Positions 22,628 to 29,934 of a stretch of DNA of 64,000 bases are shown piece by piece; within the stretch, counting starts at the first letter, position 1, and each line of letters opens with the position of its first letter. Origin of the DNA: an uncultured Treponema sp. Its GTDB lineage: Bacteria > Spirochaetota > Spirochaetia > Treponematales > Treponemataceae. Where the stretch lies: the NCBI RefSeq assembly GCF_934725225.1, contig NZ_CAKVAM010000001.1, positions 1-64,000 of the forward strand, read 5' to 3'. A program made the translations under genes and the position numbers. The notes under the pieces are model-generated. The model did not search any database, was not told the DNA's origin, and saw only the letters and a program-made list of their open reading frames with translations.

Positions 22628-22702
22628 TGAGACTGACACGATTCGAACGTGCGACCCCCACCTCCGCAGGGTGGTGCTCTAATCCAGCTGAGCTACAATC
22701 TC
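22628..22702 (-). tRNA. tRNA-Arg (anticodon GCG)
   Basis: 75 nt, acceptor GAGATTG/CAGTCTC, D-loop AGCTGGATTA, anticodon stem CCACC/GGTGG with loop CTGCGGA, giving anticodon GCG. T-arm GCACG-TTCGAAT-CGTGT. CCA is not encoded. Most bacteria read CGN codons with an ACG anticodon, so GCG is unusual. Confidence 0.88.
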
Positions 22703-22752
22703 ATAAACAGACCTTTTCTCTGCTGCTAAATCAAGTGAAACCTGTTTAGTAG

Positions 22753-22839
22753 CGGAGGCGACAGGAGTCGAACCTGCCCGGCCCTTTAGGGAACCGACGG
22801 TTTAGCAAACCGTTGTATTAACCGCTCTACAACGCCTCC
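22753..22839 (-). tRNA. tRNA-Ser (anticodon GCT)
   Basis: 87 nt, acceptor GGAGGCG/CGCCTCC, anticodon loop TTTGCTAAA, long variable arm of the serine class. CCA is not encoded. Confidence 0.93.
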
Positions 22840-22863
22840 AATTCCCTAAAACTCTGTTTAGGA

Positions 22864-22948
22864 CGGAGCGAGAGGGATTCGAACCCCCGGTACCTTTCGG
22901 CACGCCTGTTTTCAAGACAGGTACTTTCGACCACTCAGACATCGCTCC
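22864..22948 (-). tRNA. tRNA-Ser (anticodon TGA)
   Basis: 85 nt, acceptor GGAGCGA/TCGCTCC, anticodon loop CTTGAAA, long variable arm. It is the first RNA after the promoter at 22963-22992. CCA is not encoded. Confidence 0.93.
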
Positions 22949-22962
22949 ATGAATGTGAAAAT

Positions 22963-22992
22963 ATACTAGCAAAATTCACATCAGATTGTCAA
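22963..22992 (-). promoter_or_regulatory. Promoter of the tRNA-ffs cluster
   Basis: On the minus strand: perfect -35 TTGACA (22987-22992), 18-bp spacer, -10 TAGTAT (22963-22968). Four tRNAs and ffs follow in one direction with no terminator until the T tract after ffs. Confidence 0.65.
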
Positions 22993-23031
22993 TAGGATTA
23001 ATGCAGAAATTTAACTTTTAAAATGAAGTTT

Positions 23032-23634
23032 TCAGTTTATAGCCAAAGTTTCAAGAGCTGTCAAAAGGCTTACATTTTCTATGGGAACTTCGCCCGGAAC
23101 TTTTAAAACACAAGGCGTGTAATTTACAATTCCTTTTATTCCGCAGTCAATAAGAAGATCCGTAAGCGGCTGGGCTTCGTCGGAATCCACGGTAAGAATC
23201 GCATAGGAAATTTCTTCTTCACGGATAATTTTTTTCATCAAAGTTGTAGGATGAAGCGGAAACGATGAACTTAGAACTTCAGTTTTATTCACGCTCGAAT
23301 CAAATCCGGCTACGATTTTAAACGGCGAATCATAAAGCTCCGAAGTGTCCAGCAACGCCTGTCCCATTCTTCCAAGACCAACAATGCAGCACCGCAAGCT
23401 TTCTTTTTTTTCACCGAACATTTTTTCAAGATGTGATTTCAGCTCTTCAACTTTGTAGCCGTTTGTTGCGCCGCAGTTCAATTTTAAAGCTGAAATATCA
23501 CGACGGACAACTGCGGAAGTCCAGCCGGTAAGCTCCTGAATTTTTTGCGAAGTTATATTTTTTTCTTTATATCCTGAAAGCAGCCGCTCCAAAAGAACAA
23601 GCCTGCGTTTCGTTGGCAAAGGAATGTCTTTCAT
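23032..23634 (-). CDS. rex: Redox-sensing transcriptional repressor Rex
   Basis: A 200-residue protein. The N-terminal winged helix (LPTKRRLVLLERLLSGYKEKNITSQKIQELTGWTSAVVRRDIS) is followed by the NAD-binding Rossmann motif CIVGLGRMGQALL and the NAD(H)-sensing core, with GIKGIVNYTPCVLKVP near the C-terminus. Rex represses fermentation and respiration genes until NADH rises. The usual GAGNLG is varied to GLGRMG. The ATG has no ribosome site; a TTACAA-17-TAAAAT promoter ends nine bases before it, suggesting a near-leaderless mRNA. No clear Rex operator (TTGTGA-type palindrome) is visible in its own promoter. Confidence 0.93.
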   Translation of the reverse strand: MKDIPLPTKRRLVLLERLLSGYKEKNITSQKIQELTGWTSAVVRRDISALKLNCGATNGYKVEELKSHLEKMFGEKKESLRCCIVGLGRMGQALLDTSELYDSPFKIVAGFDSSVNKTEVLSSSFPLHPTTLMKKIIREEEISYAILTVDSDEAQPLTDLLIDCGIKGIVNYTPCVLKVPGEVPIENVSLLTALETLAIN

Positions 23635-23643
23635 TTTTAAAAT

Positions 23644-23672
23644 ATTTTATCAATTTAATACATTTTTTGTAA
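23644..23672 (-). promoter_or_regulatory. rex promoter
   Basis: On the minus strand: -35 TTACAA (23667-23672), 17-bp spacer, -10 TAAAAT (23644-23649), nine bases before the ATG at 23634. The predicted transcript has a leader of only about two or three bases. Confidence 0.55.
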
Positions 23673-23702
23673 ATATTCGAATATATATTTTTGGAGGAAA
23701 TT

Positions 23703-24704
23703 ATGAGGAAAATTAATTTCAACAAGCGATTTAAATTTTATGCTGTTTTGTGGATTTTATTTCTGCCGTTTTTTGCCTGCTGTGATTCCGGCAAATCTGA
23801 ACTAAAAATTGCAAACTGGAATGTCCAGACTTTTTTTGACGCAAACAATGACGGAACAGAATATTCAGAATTTATCAAAAGCAAAACTTGGGGCGAAGAA
23901 ATGTACAAGGAGCGGCTCAGGCGGCTTTGTTCCGTTATAAAAAAACTTGACGCTGATATTTTTATAATGGAAGAACTTGAAAATTCAAACGTCCTTTTTG
24001 ACATAAGCAATTTTCTTGCAGGCGAATGGAATCCGCGGAAAATCTACAGATACGTTTGCTTTTCAAAAAGTGAAGGCGGCGCAATTGGCTGCGGAGTTCT
24101 TTCAAGAATTCCATTGCAAAAAAAGAATTTGCATTCGCTCGACATAAGAACTGAAAATGAAAAAATGCCTCGCACAAGACCTTTGTCAGAAATTGAAATA
24201 AAATTAAAAGAAAAAACTTTAACTCTTTTTGTAAATCACTGGAAAAGCAAAAGCGGCGGAGAAGAAAAAACTGAAAAATGGCGAAACCGTGAAGAATGCG
24301 TTCTTTCATTTTTTATGAGCCGGGCATTAAACGAAGGCAAGGCTGTTTTCGCAGTTGGAGATTTCAACAGGGACATAAATGATTTTTGCGTAAAGGAAAA
24401 CGGAAATGTTCTGCTTAGAGCGTGGCACGGAAAACTTCTTTGCGATGAAGGGCTTTTGGTAAAATCGCCTTGGTTTGATGAAAATGGAAATTTAATAGAG
24501 CCGGGAAGCTATTACTTTAGAGAAGAATGGTCGCGCATTGATAATATTTTTTATTCCGGAAAAATTGAAGTCGAAGAATTTTTTCCTGCGGCGGAAGGAT
24601 TTTGGTGCAACGAAAATTCAATTCCGTACAAATATTCACTTTGGAACGGAAGAGGATACAGCGACCATCTTCCGCTTGTATGCAAAGTGCGGCTTTTAAA
24701 TTAA
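23703..24704 (+). CDS. Endonuclease/exonuclease/phosphatase-family lipoprotein
   Basis: A 333-residue protein from the ATG at 23703, with TTGGAGGAAATT in front. The hydrophobic leader ends FFAC-CDS, a relaxed spirochaetal lipobox, so it is probably surface or periplasmic. The EEP/DNase I-like fold is recognisable: KIANWNVQTFF, the metal Glu in IMEELEN, VNHWKSKSGG, the catalytic VGDFNRD and the final YSDHLPLV. It could cleave extracellular DNA or a phospho-ester such as sphingomyelin; the substrate is not determined. It overlaps the convergent MFS gene by four bases. Confidence 0.88.
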   Translation: MRKINFNKRFKFYAVLWILFLPFFACCDSGKSELKIANWNVQTFFDANNDGTEYSEFIKSKTWGEEMYKERLRRLCSVIKKLDADIFIMEELENSNVLFDISNFLAGEWNPRKIYRYVCFSKSEGGAIGCGVLSRIPLQKKNLHSLDIRTENEKMPRTRPLSEIEIKLKEKTLTLFVNHWKSKSGGEEKTEKWRNREECVLSFFMSRALNEGKAVFAVGDFNRDINDFCVKENGNVLLRAWHGKLLCDEGLLVKSPWFDENGNLIEPGSYYFREEWSRIDNIFYSGKIEVEEFFPAAEGFWCNENSIPYKYSLWNGRGYSDHLPLVCKVRLLN

Positions 24705-25870
24705 ACTTCCGAAGTTTTTTTTACAAGTTTTTCATGCATAATAAAAAGAAGCGCAAGGGCAATCAAAAGATAAAATGGATACAATGCGATTGTAGTTTTT
24801 GATGCAATCATTCCAAACAACGGCGGCATTAAAGTTGTGCCGGTATAAGCGCTTGCCATTTGAACTCCGATTATTGCCTGCGACTTGTCTGCTCCAAAAT
24901 GCGCTGGAGTAGAATGTATTATGCATGGATAAATTGGCGCGCATCCAAGTCCGATTGTTACAAGTCCTGCAACTGTGGAAATTTGTCCAAAAGGCAAAAT
25001 TACCGCAACAATTCCTGCAAGCGCAAAAATCTGTCCAAGCCGAATCATCTGCGTGTCATTCATTTTCATTGTTAAAAATCCGCTGACGGCGCGGCCTGCT
25101 GTAATTCCAATGTAGAACATTCCTGCAAAGAAAGCGGCTTTTTCAGGAGAAACATTTTCATAAAGCGCAAGATAGCTTCCTGCCCAAAGTCCGGTTGTCT
25201 GTTCAAGCGTGCTGTAACAAAAAAATGCAATCATAACTTCCTTTGCGCCCGGAATTAAAAAAATCTGTCGCAAGGAAAGAGGCTTTTCATTTTTTTCAGA
25301 TTCATGCAAATCAGATTGTGATTTATTTTTTTTCCAAAGCGGAAGAGAAGCAACAAGAATTGCAGTAAGCGCAGTTTGAAAAATCGCAATGTATCTGTAG
25401 CCGGAATTCCATCCATGCTGACCAGCCAATGCAAATCCCATTATAGAAGGACCAATCGCAGTTCCGACTCCCCACATACAATGAAGCCAGCTCATGTGGC
25501 GGCTTTTGTAATTAAGAGCAACATAATTATTAAGAGCGGCATCCACGCTTCCGGCTCCAAGTCCATAAGGAATAGCCCAAAGGCAAAGCATCCAAAATGA
25601 ACTGCTTATGGAAAATCCAAAAAGCGCAAGAGCTGTTGTGGCAACACTTATCACCATGACTTTTCCAACGCCCACTTTTTTTGTAAACCAGTCGCTCATC
25701 AGACTTGAAAAAACAGTTCCCGCGGCAATAATCATTGCAATAATTCCGGCAAAAGAAATGTCCACGCCAAAATCTTTGTACATTGAAGGCCACGCGGAAC
25801 CAAGCAATGGATCAGGAAGTCCAAGACTTATAAAAGCCACATAAATTACAGCAAGAAGAAGCGATGCCAT
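24701..25870 (-). CDS. Major facilitator superfamily transporter
   Basis: A 389-residue protein from the ATG at 25870, with GAGG nine bases upstream; the frame extends to 25954 without support. About twelve transmembrane helices can be drawn. Motif A is recognisable as SDWFTKKVGVGKVM in the first half, and the second half has GRAVSGFLTMKMND. The sequence GLPDPLLGSAWPSMYKDFG at the N-terminus is shared with small MFS sugar or drug carriers. The substrate cannot be named. It faces the radical SAM gene across a 150-bp intergenic region. Confidence 0.88.
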   Translation of the reverse strand: MASLLLAVIYVAFISLGLPDPLLGSAWPSMYKDFGVDISFAGIIAMIIAAGTVFSSLMSDWFTKKVGVGKVMVISVATTALALFGFSISSSFWMLCLWAIPYGLGAGSVDAALNNYVALNYKSRHMSWLHCMWGVGTAIGPSIMGFALAGQHGWNSGYRYIAIFQTALTAILVASLPLWKKNKSQSDLHESEKNEKPLSLRQIFLIPGAKEVMIAFFCYSTLEQTTGLWAGSYLALYENVSPEKAAFFAGMFYIGITAGRAVSGFLTMKMNDTQMIRLGQIFALAGIVAVILPFGQISTVAGLVTIGLGCAPIYPCIIHSTPAHFGADKSQAIIGVQMASAYTGTTLMPPLFGMIASKTTIALYPFYLLIALALLFIMHEKLVKKTSEV

Positions 25871-25982
25871 ACAAACCTCACTTAATTGCAATTTTTGAAT
25901 TTTTAGAAAATTATAATGCACAAAAATATTTTTTTCTTTAACGATTTTCCGCATTGATATAACAATCTTCCATAAAAAATAT

Positions 25983-26011
25983 TTGACAGCAGCTTTCCTT
26001 ATAATTAAAAT
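25983..26011 (+). promoter_or_regulatory. Promoter of the radical SAM gene
   Basis: Perfect -35 TTGACA (25983-25988), 17-bp spacer, -10 TAAAAT (26006-26011). Only nine bases remain to the ATG at 26021, and there is no ribosome site. Confidence 0.6.
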
Positions 26012-26020
26012 TATTCCGTT

Positions 26021-28246
26021 ATGAATGTAATTGTAATTCAGCCGCCTTTAGTTCAGCTTAATTCGCCATACCCATCCGGAGCATATTTAAAATCCTTTTT
26101 TAACAGAAACGGACACAATGCCGTGTGGCTTGATTTAAGCGTGCGGCTCGTACATTCAATTTTTTCAAAAAACGGACTGAAAAAACTTTTTGAACTTTCA
26201 AAAGAAAACGCAATGAAAATTGCTTCCGCCGCAGAAAAAAACGGAGACTTTGCAACTGCAAAAAATTTAAGACGATATATTTTTCAAAGCGACTTATGGA
26301 TTGAATGGATTGATTTTATAATGTCGGTTTTATGCGGAAAACAAAATCCAAGCGCACGTGAACTTTGCCACAGGTTTATTTTAAGCCCGTACACTCCGCG
26401 CGGAAACCGCATGGAAAACTACATAGCAAATCTTGACAGAGAGCCAACCGTAGACGACACAAGAAATATTGCAAGCCTTGCGCTCGAAGATTTGGCGGAC
26501 TACATTTCAGTTGCGTTCGACAAAAGTTTTTCACTCGTGCGTTACGCGGAAAGCATTGCAGTTAGCGAAACTTCATTTAGTCAAATTGAAGAAAAACTAA
26601 ACTCGCCGGTTTTGACAAATTTTTATGCAGAAGTTTTGGAAGATGAATTTTCAAAAACAAATATTTCTGAAAATGAAAAAACGCTTGTTTGTATTTCTGT
26701 GCCGTTCGCAGGAACTTTTACTCCAGCTTTGTTTACAGCAAAATATTTGCGGAAAAAATATGGCGAAAAAATTTTTATAACTTTTGGCGGCGGATTCATA
26801 AACACTGAGCTTAGAGAATTTTGCGACAATTCATTTTTTAAATATGCGAACGCAATAAGCTACGACAGAGGCTACGGTTCATACAAAAATTTCTTTGATG
26901 AATTTCCAGACGGAAAAATTTCAGAAGAAAAGCAGATTTACAAAATGCGCCTGTTTACAAAAGAAAAAGTCATAGAGCCATTGCAGTCATCTTTGGAATA
27001 CGAAAAATTTGAAAACGAGCAGACATCGTTAATTGTTCCTGATTATTCAGAAACTGATTTTTCAATTTATCCGCGTGTTGCCGATGATGAAAATCCAATG
27101 CAGCGTTTGTGGTCAGACGGAGCTTGGATGAAAGCTTATCTTGCGCACGGATGCTACTGGCACAAATGCGCGTTCTGCGATGTAAACCTTGACTATGTCG
27201 CTTCCTACAGGCTTGTTCAAATTGAAAATCTTTTTCACGGATTAAAATCACAATCAGAAAAAAACGGAATACACGGAATTCATTTTGTTGACGAAGCAAT
27301 GCCGCCAGCCGCAATGATAAAATTTTCCCAGTTAAATTCAAAGCATTCAGCTTCTTTTTCATTTTGGGGAAACGTAAGATTTGAAAAAATTTATTCCCGC
27401 GACATGGCAGAATTTTTATCGTTCGGCGGATTGATTGGAGTTTCCGGCGGAATTGAAATTGCAACAGGAACAGGCTTGGACAGCATAAGCAAAGGAACTG
27501 ATTTGGATTCAATTGTAAGCGCGTGCTGTGCGTTCAAGGAAGCCGGAATTTTGATTCACGCCTACATGATTTACGGCTACTTTGGAGAAACCGAGCAAGA
27601 CACAATAAATTCCATGGAAACTTTAAGGCAGCTTTATGCGGCAGGACTTCTTGATTCATGCTTCTGGCACAAGTTCGTTTTAACAAGGCACTCAAGAATT
27701 TATTCTGAATGGAAAAACGGACTTCACAAAAATTTAAATCCATTCGCTCCAAAAAATTCCGGAGTATTTGCAAAAAATGGACTTCACTTTAAGGACGAAG
27801 AAAAATCCGCAAAATTCGGAAACGGACTTTATGCCGCGCTTCAAAACTGGATGCACGGAGAAAATTTAAATACGCCTGTTGAAAAATGGTTTGAATTTAA
27901 AGTTCCGCATCCAAATGTTCCAAAAGACTTGATTTCAAAATCAATTGAAAAATATGAAGAACGCCGCGACAAAGAATGGAACTTGCCATTAAATTTGAAA
28001 AAACTTTTTTGGCTTGCAGGAAACGCAGTCTTCTGTGAAAACAAATTTTTGTGGAACTATATGCATGAAGATTTTAAAATTTCAGTAAATATTTCCGCAC
28101 AGGAAAAAGAAGAATTTGTTCATGCGCTTTTTTGTCTTTCACCTAAAAATTTTGACAGCTCATTTATGGAAAATCTTGTTCAGGAAAATCCGGGAATAAA
28201 AAAAATCCTTCACTCGCTAAGGGGCAAAGGACTTGTAATGCTTTAG
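26021..28246 (+). CDS. B12-binding-type radical SAM protein
   Basis: A 741-residue protein. The first 300 residues look like a cobalamin-binding-type domain (VIVIQPPLVQLNSPYPSGAYL, TFGGGFINTELREF). The radical SAM cluster motif near residue 385 reads GCYWHKCAFCD, spaced C-X4-C-X2-C rather than the common C-X3-C-X2-C, then SAM-binding elements (IHFVDEAMPP, GVSGGIEIATGTGLDSISKG). The C-terminal 200 residues resemble no domain I can name. Members act in methylation or other carbon-centred radical chemistry; the substrate is unknown and no peptide or biosynthetic partner is adjacent. It is monocistronic. Confidence 0.85.
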   Translation: MNVIVIQPPLVQLNSPYPSGAYLKSFFNRNGHNAVWLDLSVRLVHSIFSKNGLKKLFELSKENAMKIASAAEKNGDFATAKNLRRYIFQSDLWIEWIDFIMSVLCGKQNPSARELCHRFILSPYTPRGNRMENYIANLDREPTVDDTRNIASLALEDLADYISVAFDKSFSLVRYAESIAVSETSFSQIEEKLNSPVLTNFYAEVLEDEFSKTNISENEKTLVCISVPFAGTFTPALFTAKYLRKKYGEKIFITFGGGFINTELREFCDNSFFKYANAISYDRGYGSYKNFFDEFPDGKISEEKQIYKMRLFTKEKVIEPLQSSLEYEKFENEQTSLIVPDYSETDFSIYPRVADDENPMQRLWSDGAWMKAYLAHGCYWHKCAFCDVNLDYVASYRLVQIENLFHGLKSQSEKNGIHGIHFVDEAMPPAAMIKFSQLNSKHSASFSFWGNVRFEKIYSRDMAEFLSFGGLIGVSGGIEIATGTGLDSISKGTDLDSIVSACCAFKEAGILIHAYMIYGYFGETEQDTINSMETLRQLYAAGLLDSCFWHKFVLTRHSRIYSEWKNGLHKNLNPFAPKNSGVFAKNGLHFKDEEKSAKFGNGLYAALQNWMHGENLNTPVEKWFEFKVPHPNVPKDLISKSIEKYEERRDKEWNLPLNLKKLFWLAGNAVFCENKFLWNYMHEDFKISVNISAQEKEEFVHALFCLSPKNFDSSFMENLVQENPGIKKILHSLRGKGLVML

Positions 28247-28268
28247 AAAAATGAATCAGCGGCACAAA

Positions 28269-29045
28269 TTAATTTTCCAGTTTTTGCCTGTAGACTTCAT
28301 AAAGAAGAACACCGGCCGCAACAGAAACATTCAGACTGTCAATTTTTCCGCAAGTTGGAATGGAAACAACTTCATCGCACTGTTCCTGCAAAAGCCGCGC
28401 AATTCCGCTGCCCTCGCTTCCCATTATGATGCAAGTTTTTTTCGGAAACTTTATTTTTGAAAGAGTCGTGCCGCCTGCGTCTGCTCCGTAAATCCAAAAT
28501 CCAGCTGACTTTAAAATCTGAACCGCACGAACAAGATTTGGAACTTTTGCAACATCAACCCAAGAAGAAGCTCCCGCGCTCGCACGTGCAATTATTTCAT
28601 TGCTGTTTATGTCTGCGCTTCTATGATCTGGAACGACCATAAGATTTGCGCCGAACTGATCGCATGAACGCAAAATCGCGCCGACATTGTGAGGGTCGGT
28701 AACGCTGTCAAGAACAATAACAACGGCATTTTCCGGGCAGCAAGTAATCCACTGTTCAAGCTGAATTTGATTTTTTGAATTTTCTTTTTCTCCTTCAACT
28801 GAAAGAATAATTCCGCGGTGATCACGGGCAGTTTCTGGAAGCGATGAAACCATTGAGTCAAGCTCTTTTTCATTCACAAGCGAAACTTCAAAATTTGAAT
28901 CCTTTGCAAGCGAAATTATTTTTTTAATTCTTGGTCCTGGCTTTGAATAAAAAATTTTCAAGCTGATTTCTTTAGGCTTAGAAACTGAATACAATCTGAC
29001 TTTTTCTTCAACAGCATGAAAGCCTGTATAAATATTTTTTGACAT
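28269..29045 (-). CDS. rlmB: TrmH-family 23S rRNA 2'-O-methyltransferase (RlmB-like)
   Basis: A 258-residue SPOUT methyltransferase. The N-terminal substrate domain starts SKNIYTGFHAVEEKVR. The three SpoU motifs are visible: VTDPHNVGAILRSCDQFGA, IMGSEGSGIARLL and IDSLNVSVAAGVLLYE, which form the knotted SAM site. RlmB methylates G2251 of 23S rRNA; other TrmH members act on tRNA. I start at the ATG at 29045, since the longer frame begins with TTG at 29063; neither has a ribosome site. Confidence 0.9.
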   Translation of the reverse strand: MSKNIYTGFHAVEEKVRLYSVSKPKEISLKIFYSKPGPRIKKIISLAKDSNFEVSLVNEKELDSMVSSLPETARDHRGIILSVEGEKENSKNQIQLEQWITCCPENAVVIVLDSVTDPHNVGAILRSCDQFGANLMVVPDHRSADINSNEIIARASAGASSWVDVAKVPNLVRAVQILKSAGFWIYGADAGGTTLSKIKFPKKTCIIMGSEGSGIARLLQEQCDEVVSIPTCGKIDSLNVSVAAGVLLYEVYRQKLEN

Positions 29046-29274
29046 ATAGATTTTATTTTTCAAAAGGAATTACTGGCTAATGCCGATTTTTAAATATGGG
29101 TTGTTCCAAAAGTATTTTTGTGTCATTTTCAGGCTTGATCCGAAAATCTAAATATATAATTATTTATAGATTGTTAACCGAGTTTCTTTCAGAAACATCG
29201 CAGTATCAAGCACGACAATGACGTTTTAAACTTTTTGAACAGTCCCATATTATTTTTTTATCTGCAATTAATTA
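29046..29274. other. Gene-less stretch upstream of rlmB
   Basis: The gene-less interval between rlmB and the YchJ gene (29046-29355, about 310 bp) holds an interrupted copy of the dispersed palindromic repeat (29168-29225) and two 35-bp direct repeats (29275-29309, 29338-29372). Nothing else, in particular no further reading frame with a ribosome site, was recognised. Confidence 0.6.
29168..29225 (+). repeat. Dispersed palindromic repeat, copy 4 (interrupted)
   Basis: The left arm AGATTGT (29168-29174) and the right part TATCAAGCACGACAATGAC match the other copies, but about 29 bp are present where the others have two. It may be an insertion into, or a rearrangement of, the palindrome. Confidence 0.45.
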
Positions 29275-29309
29275 TTGTACAAAACTACTGTATCAATTCT
29301 TGCCGCAGT
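29275..29309 (-). repeat. Duplicated hairpin at the end of the YchJ gene, distal copy
   Basis: 35 bp matching 29338-29372 at all but a few positions. On the minus strand both read as a short hairpin (ACTG..CAGT or GCTGCG..CGCAGC around GCAAGAATTGA) followed by a T-rich run. Confidence 0.7.
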
Positions 29310-29337
29310 TTGGTGCTTGCTCCCCTTGGTCGCAAAC

Positions 29338-29372
29338 TTGTACAAAATTGCTGCGTCAATTCTTGCCGCAGC
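29338..29372 (-). repeat. Duplicated hairpin at the end of the YchJ gene, proximal copy
   Basis: Covers the last codons and stop of the YchJ-like gene (coding CCGKN-stop) and forms GCTGCG-loop-CGCAGC followed by AATTTT on the minus strand, a weak terminator shape. The second copy lies 63 bp further on. Confidence 0.7.
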
Positions 29373-29859
29373 AATTTTTATATTTTTTTCCGCTTCCACA
29401 AGGGCATGGTTCATTGCGGCCGATTTTTCTGCCTTCTCTTACAACTGTTGTTGGGCGCATCATGCCTTCGCTATAAAGCCATTCGCCGTTTACTTTTTTG
29501 AAGCCGCCGATTTCGTGGTGAATGTCGTGCATTCCTTTTGAAGTGTATTCAGCTTCAAATTCAACAATGCCCTCATCGTCGTTTTCTGTTCCTTTTTCTG
29601 TGCGAAGAATTTTCAAGCCATGCCAAGTGCTGTTGTTGCTCCAATCTTCAGTTGCCTTGCGGTCAATTTCTGCAATTTTTTCGCCTTTCTCGCAGCTGTT
29701 GATAATAAAATCAATTTCATGCTTTACATAAGCTGTATAGCGCGCCCTCATAAGAGCTTCAGCAGTTTTTGCTTTTTCTGTGCCTTTTATAATTTTTTCG
29801 CAGCATTCAGCATAATCTTTTCCTGAACCGCATGGACACAAATCTTTTTTATCGCTCAT
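29356..29859 (-). CDS. YchJ-family protein with two SEC-C motifs
   Basis: A 167-residue protein with a zinc-binding SEC-C motif at each end: CPCGSGKDYAECC at residues 8-20 and CPCGSGKKYKNCC at the C-terminus. The middle is the NTF2-like YchJ domain (MRARYTAYVKHEIDFI, DWSNNSTWHGLKI, VEFEAEYT, DIHHEIGGFKKVNGEWLY). Such proteins are common and of unknown function, though SEC-C motifs elsewhere bind SecB or ribosomes. The two motifs are nearly identical. AGAAAC lies before the ATG. Confidence 0.9.
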   Translation of the reverse strand: MSDKKDLCPCGSGKDYAECCEKIIKGTEKAKTAEALMRARYTAYVKHEIDFIINSCEKGEKIAEIDRKATEDWSNNSTWHGLKILRTEKGTENDDEGIVEFEAEYTSKGMHDIHHEIGGFKKVNGEWLYSEGMMRPTTVVREGRKIGRNEPCPCGSGKKYKNCCGKN

Positions 29860-29934
29860 AGTTTCTCCAAAAAAATTCTGTTTGTAAATATTTTTTTATT
29901 CTACCAATTTATCCAACTTGTTGCAAACTCTATT

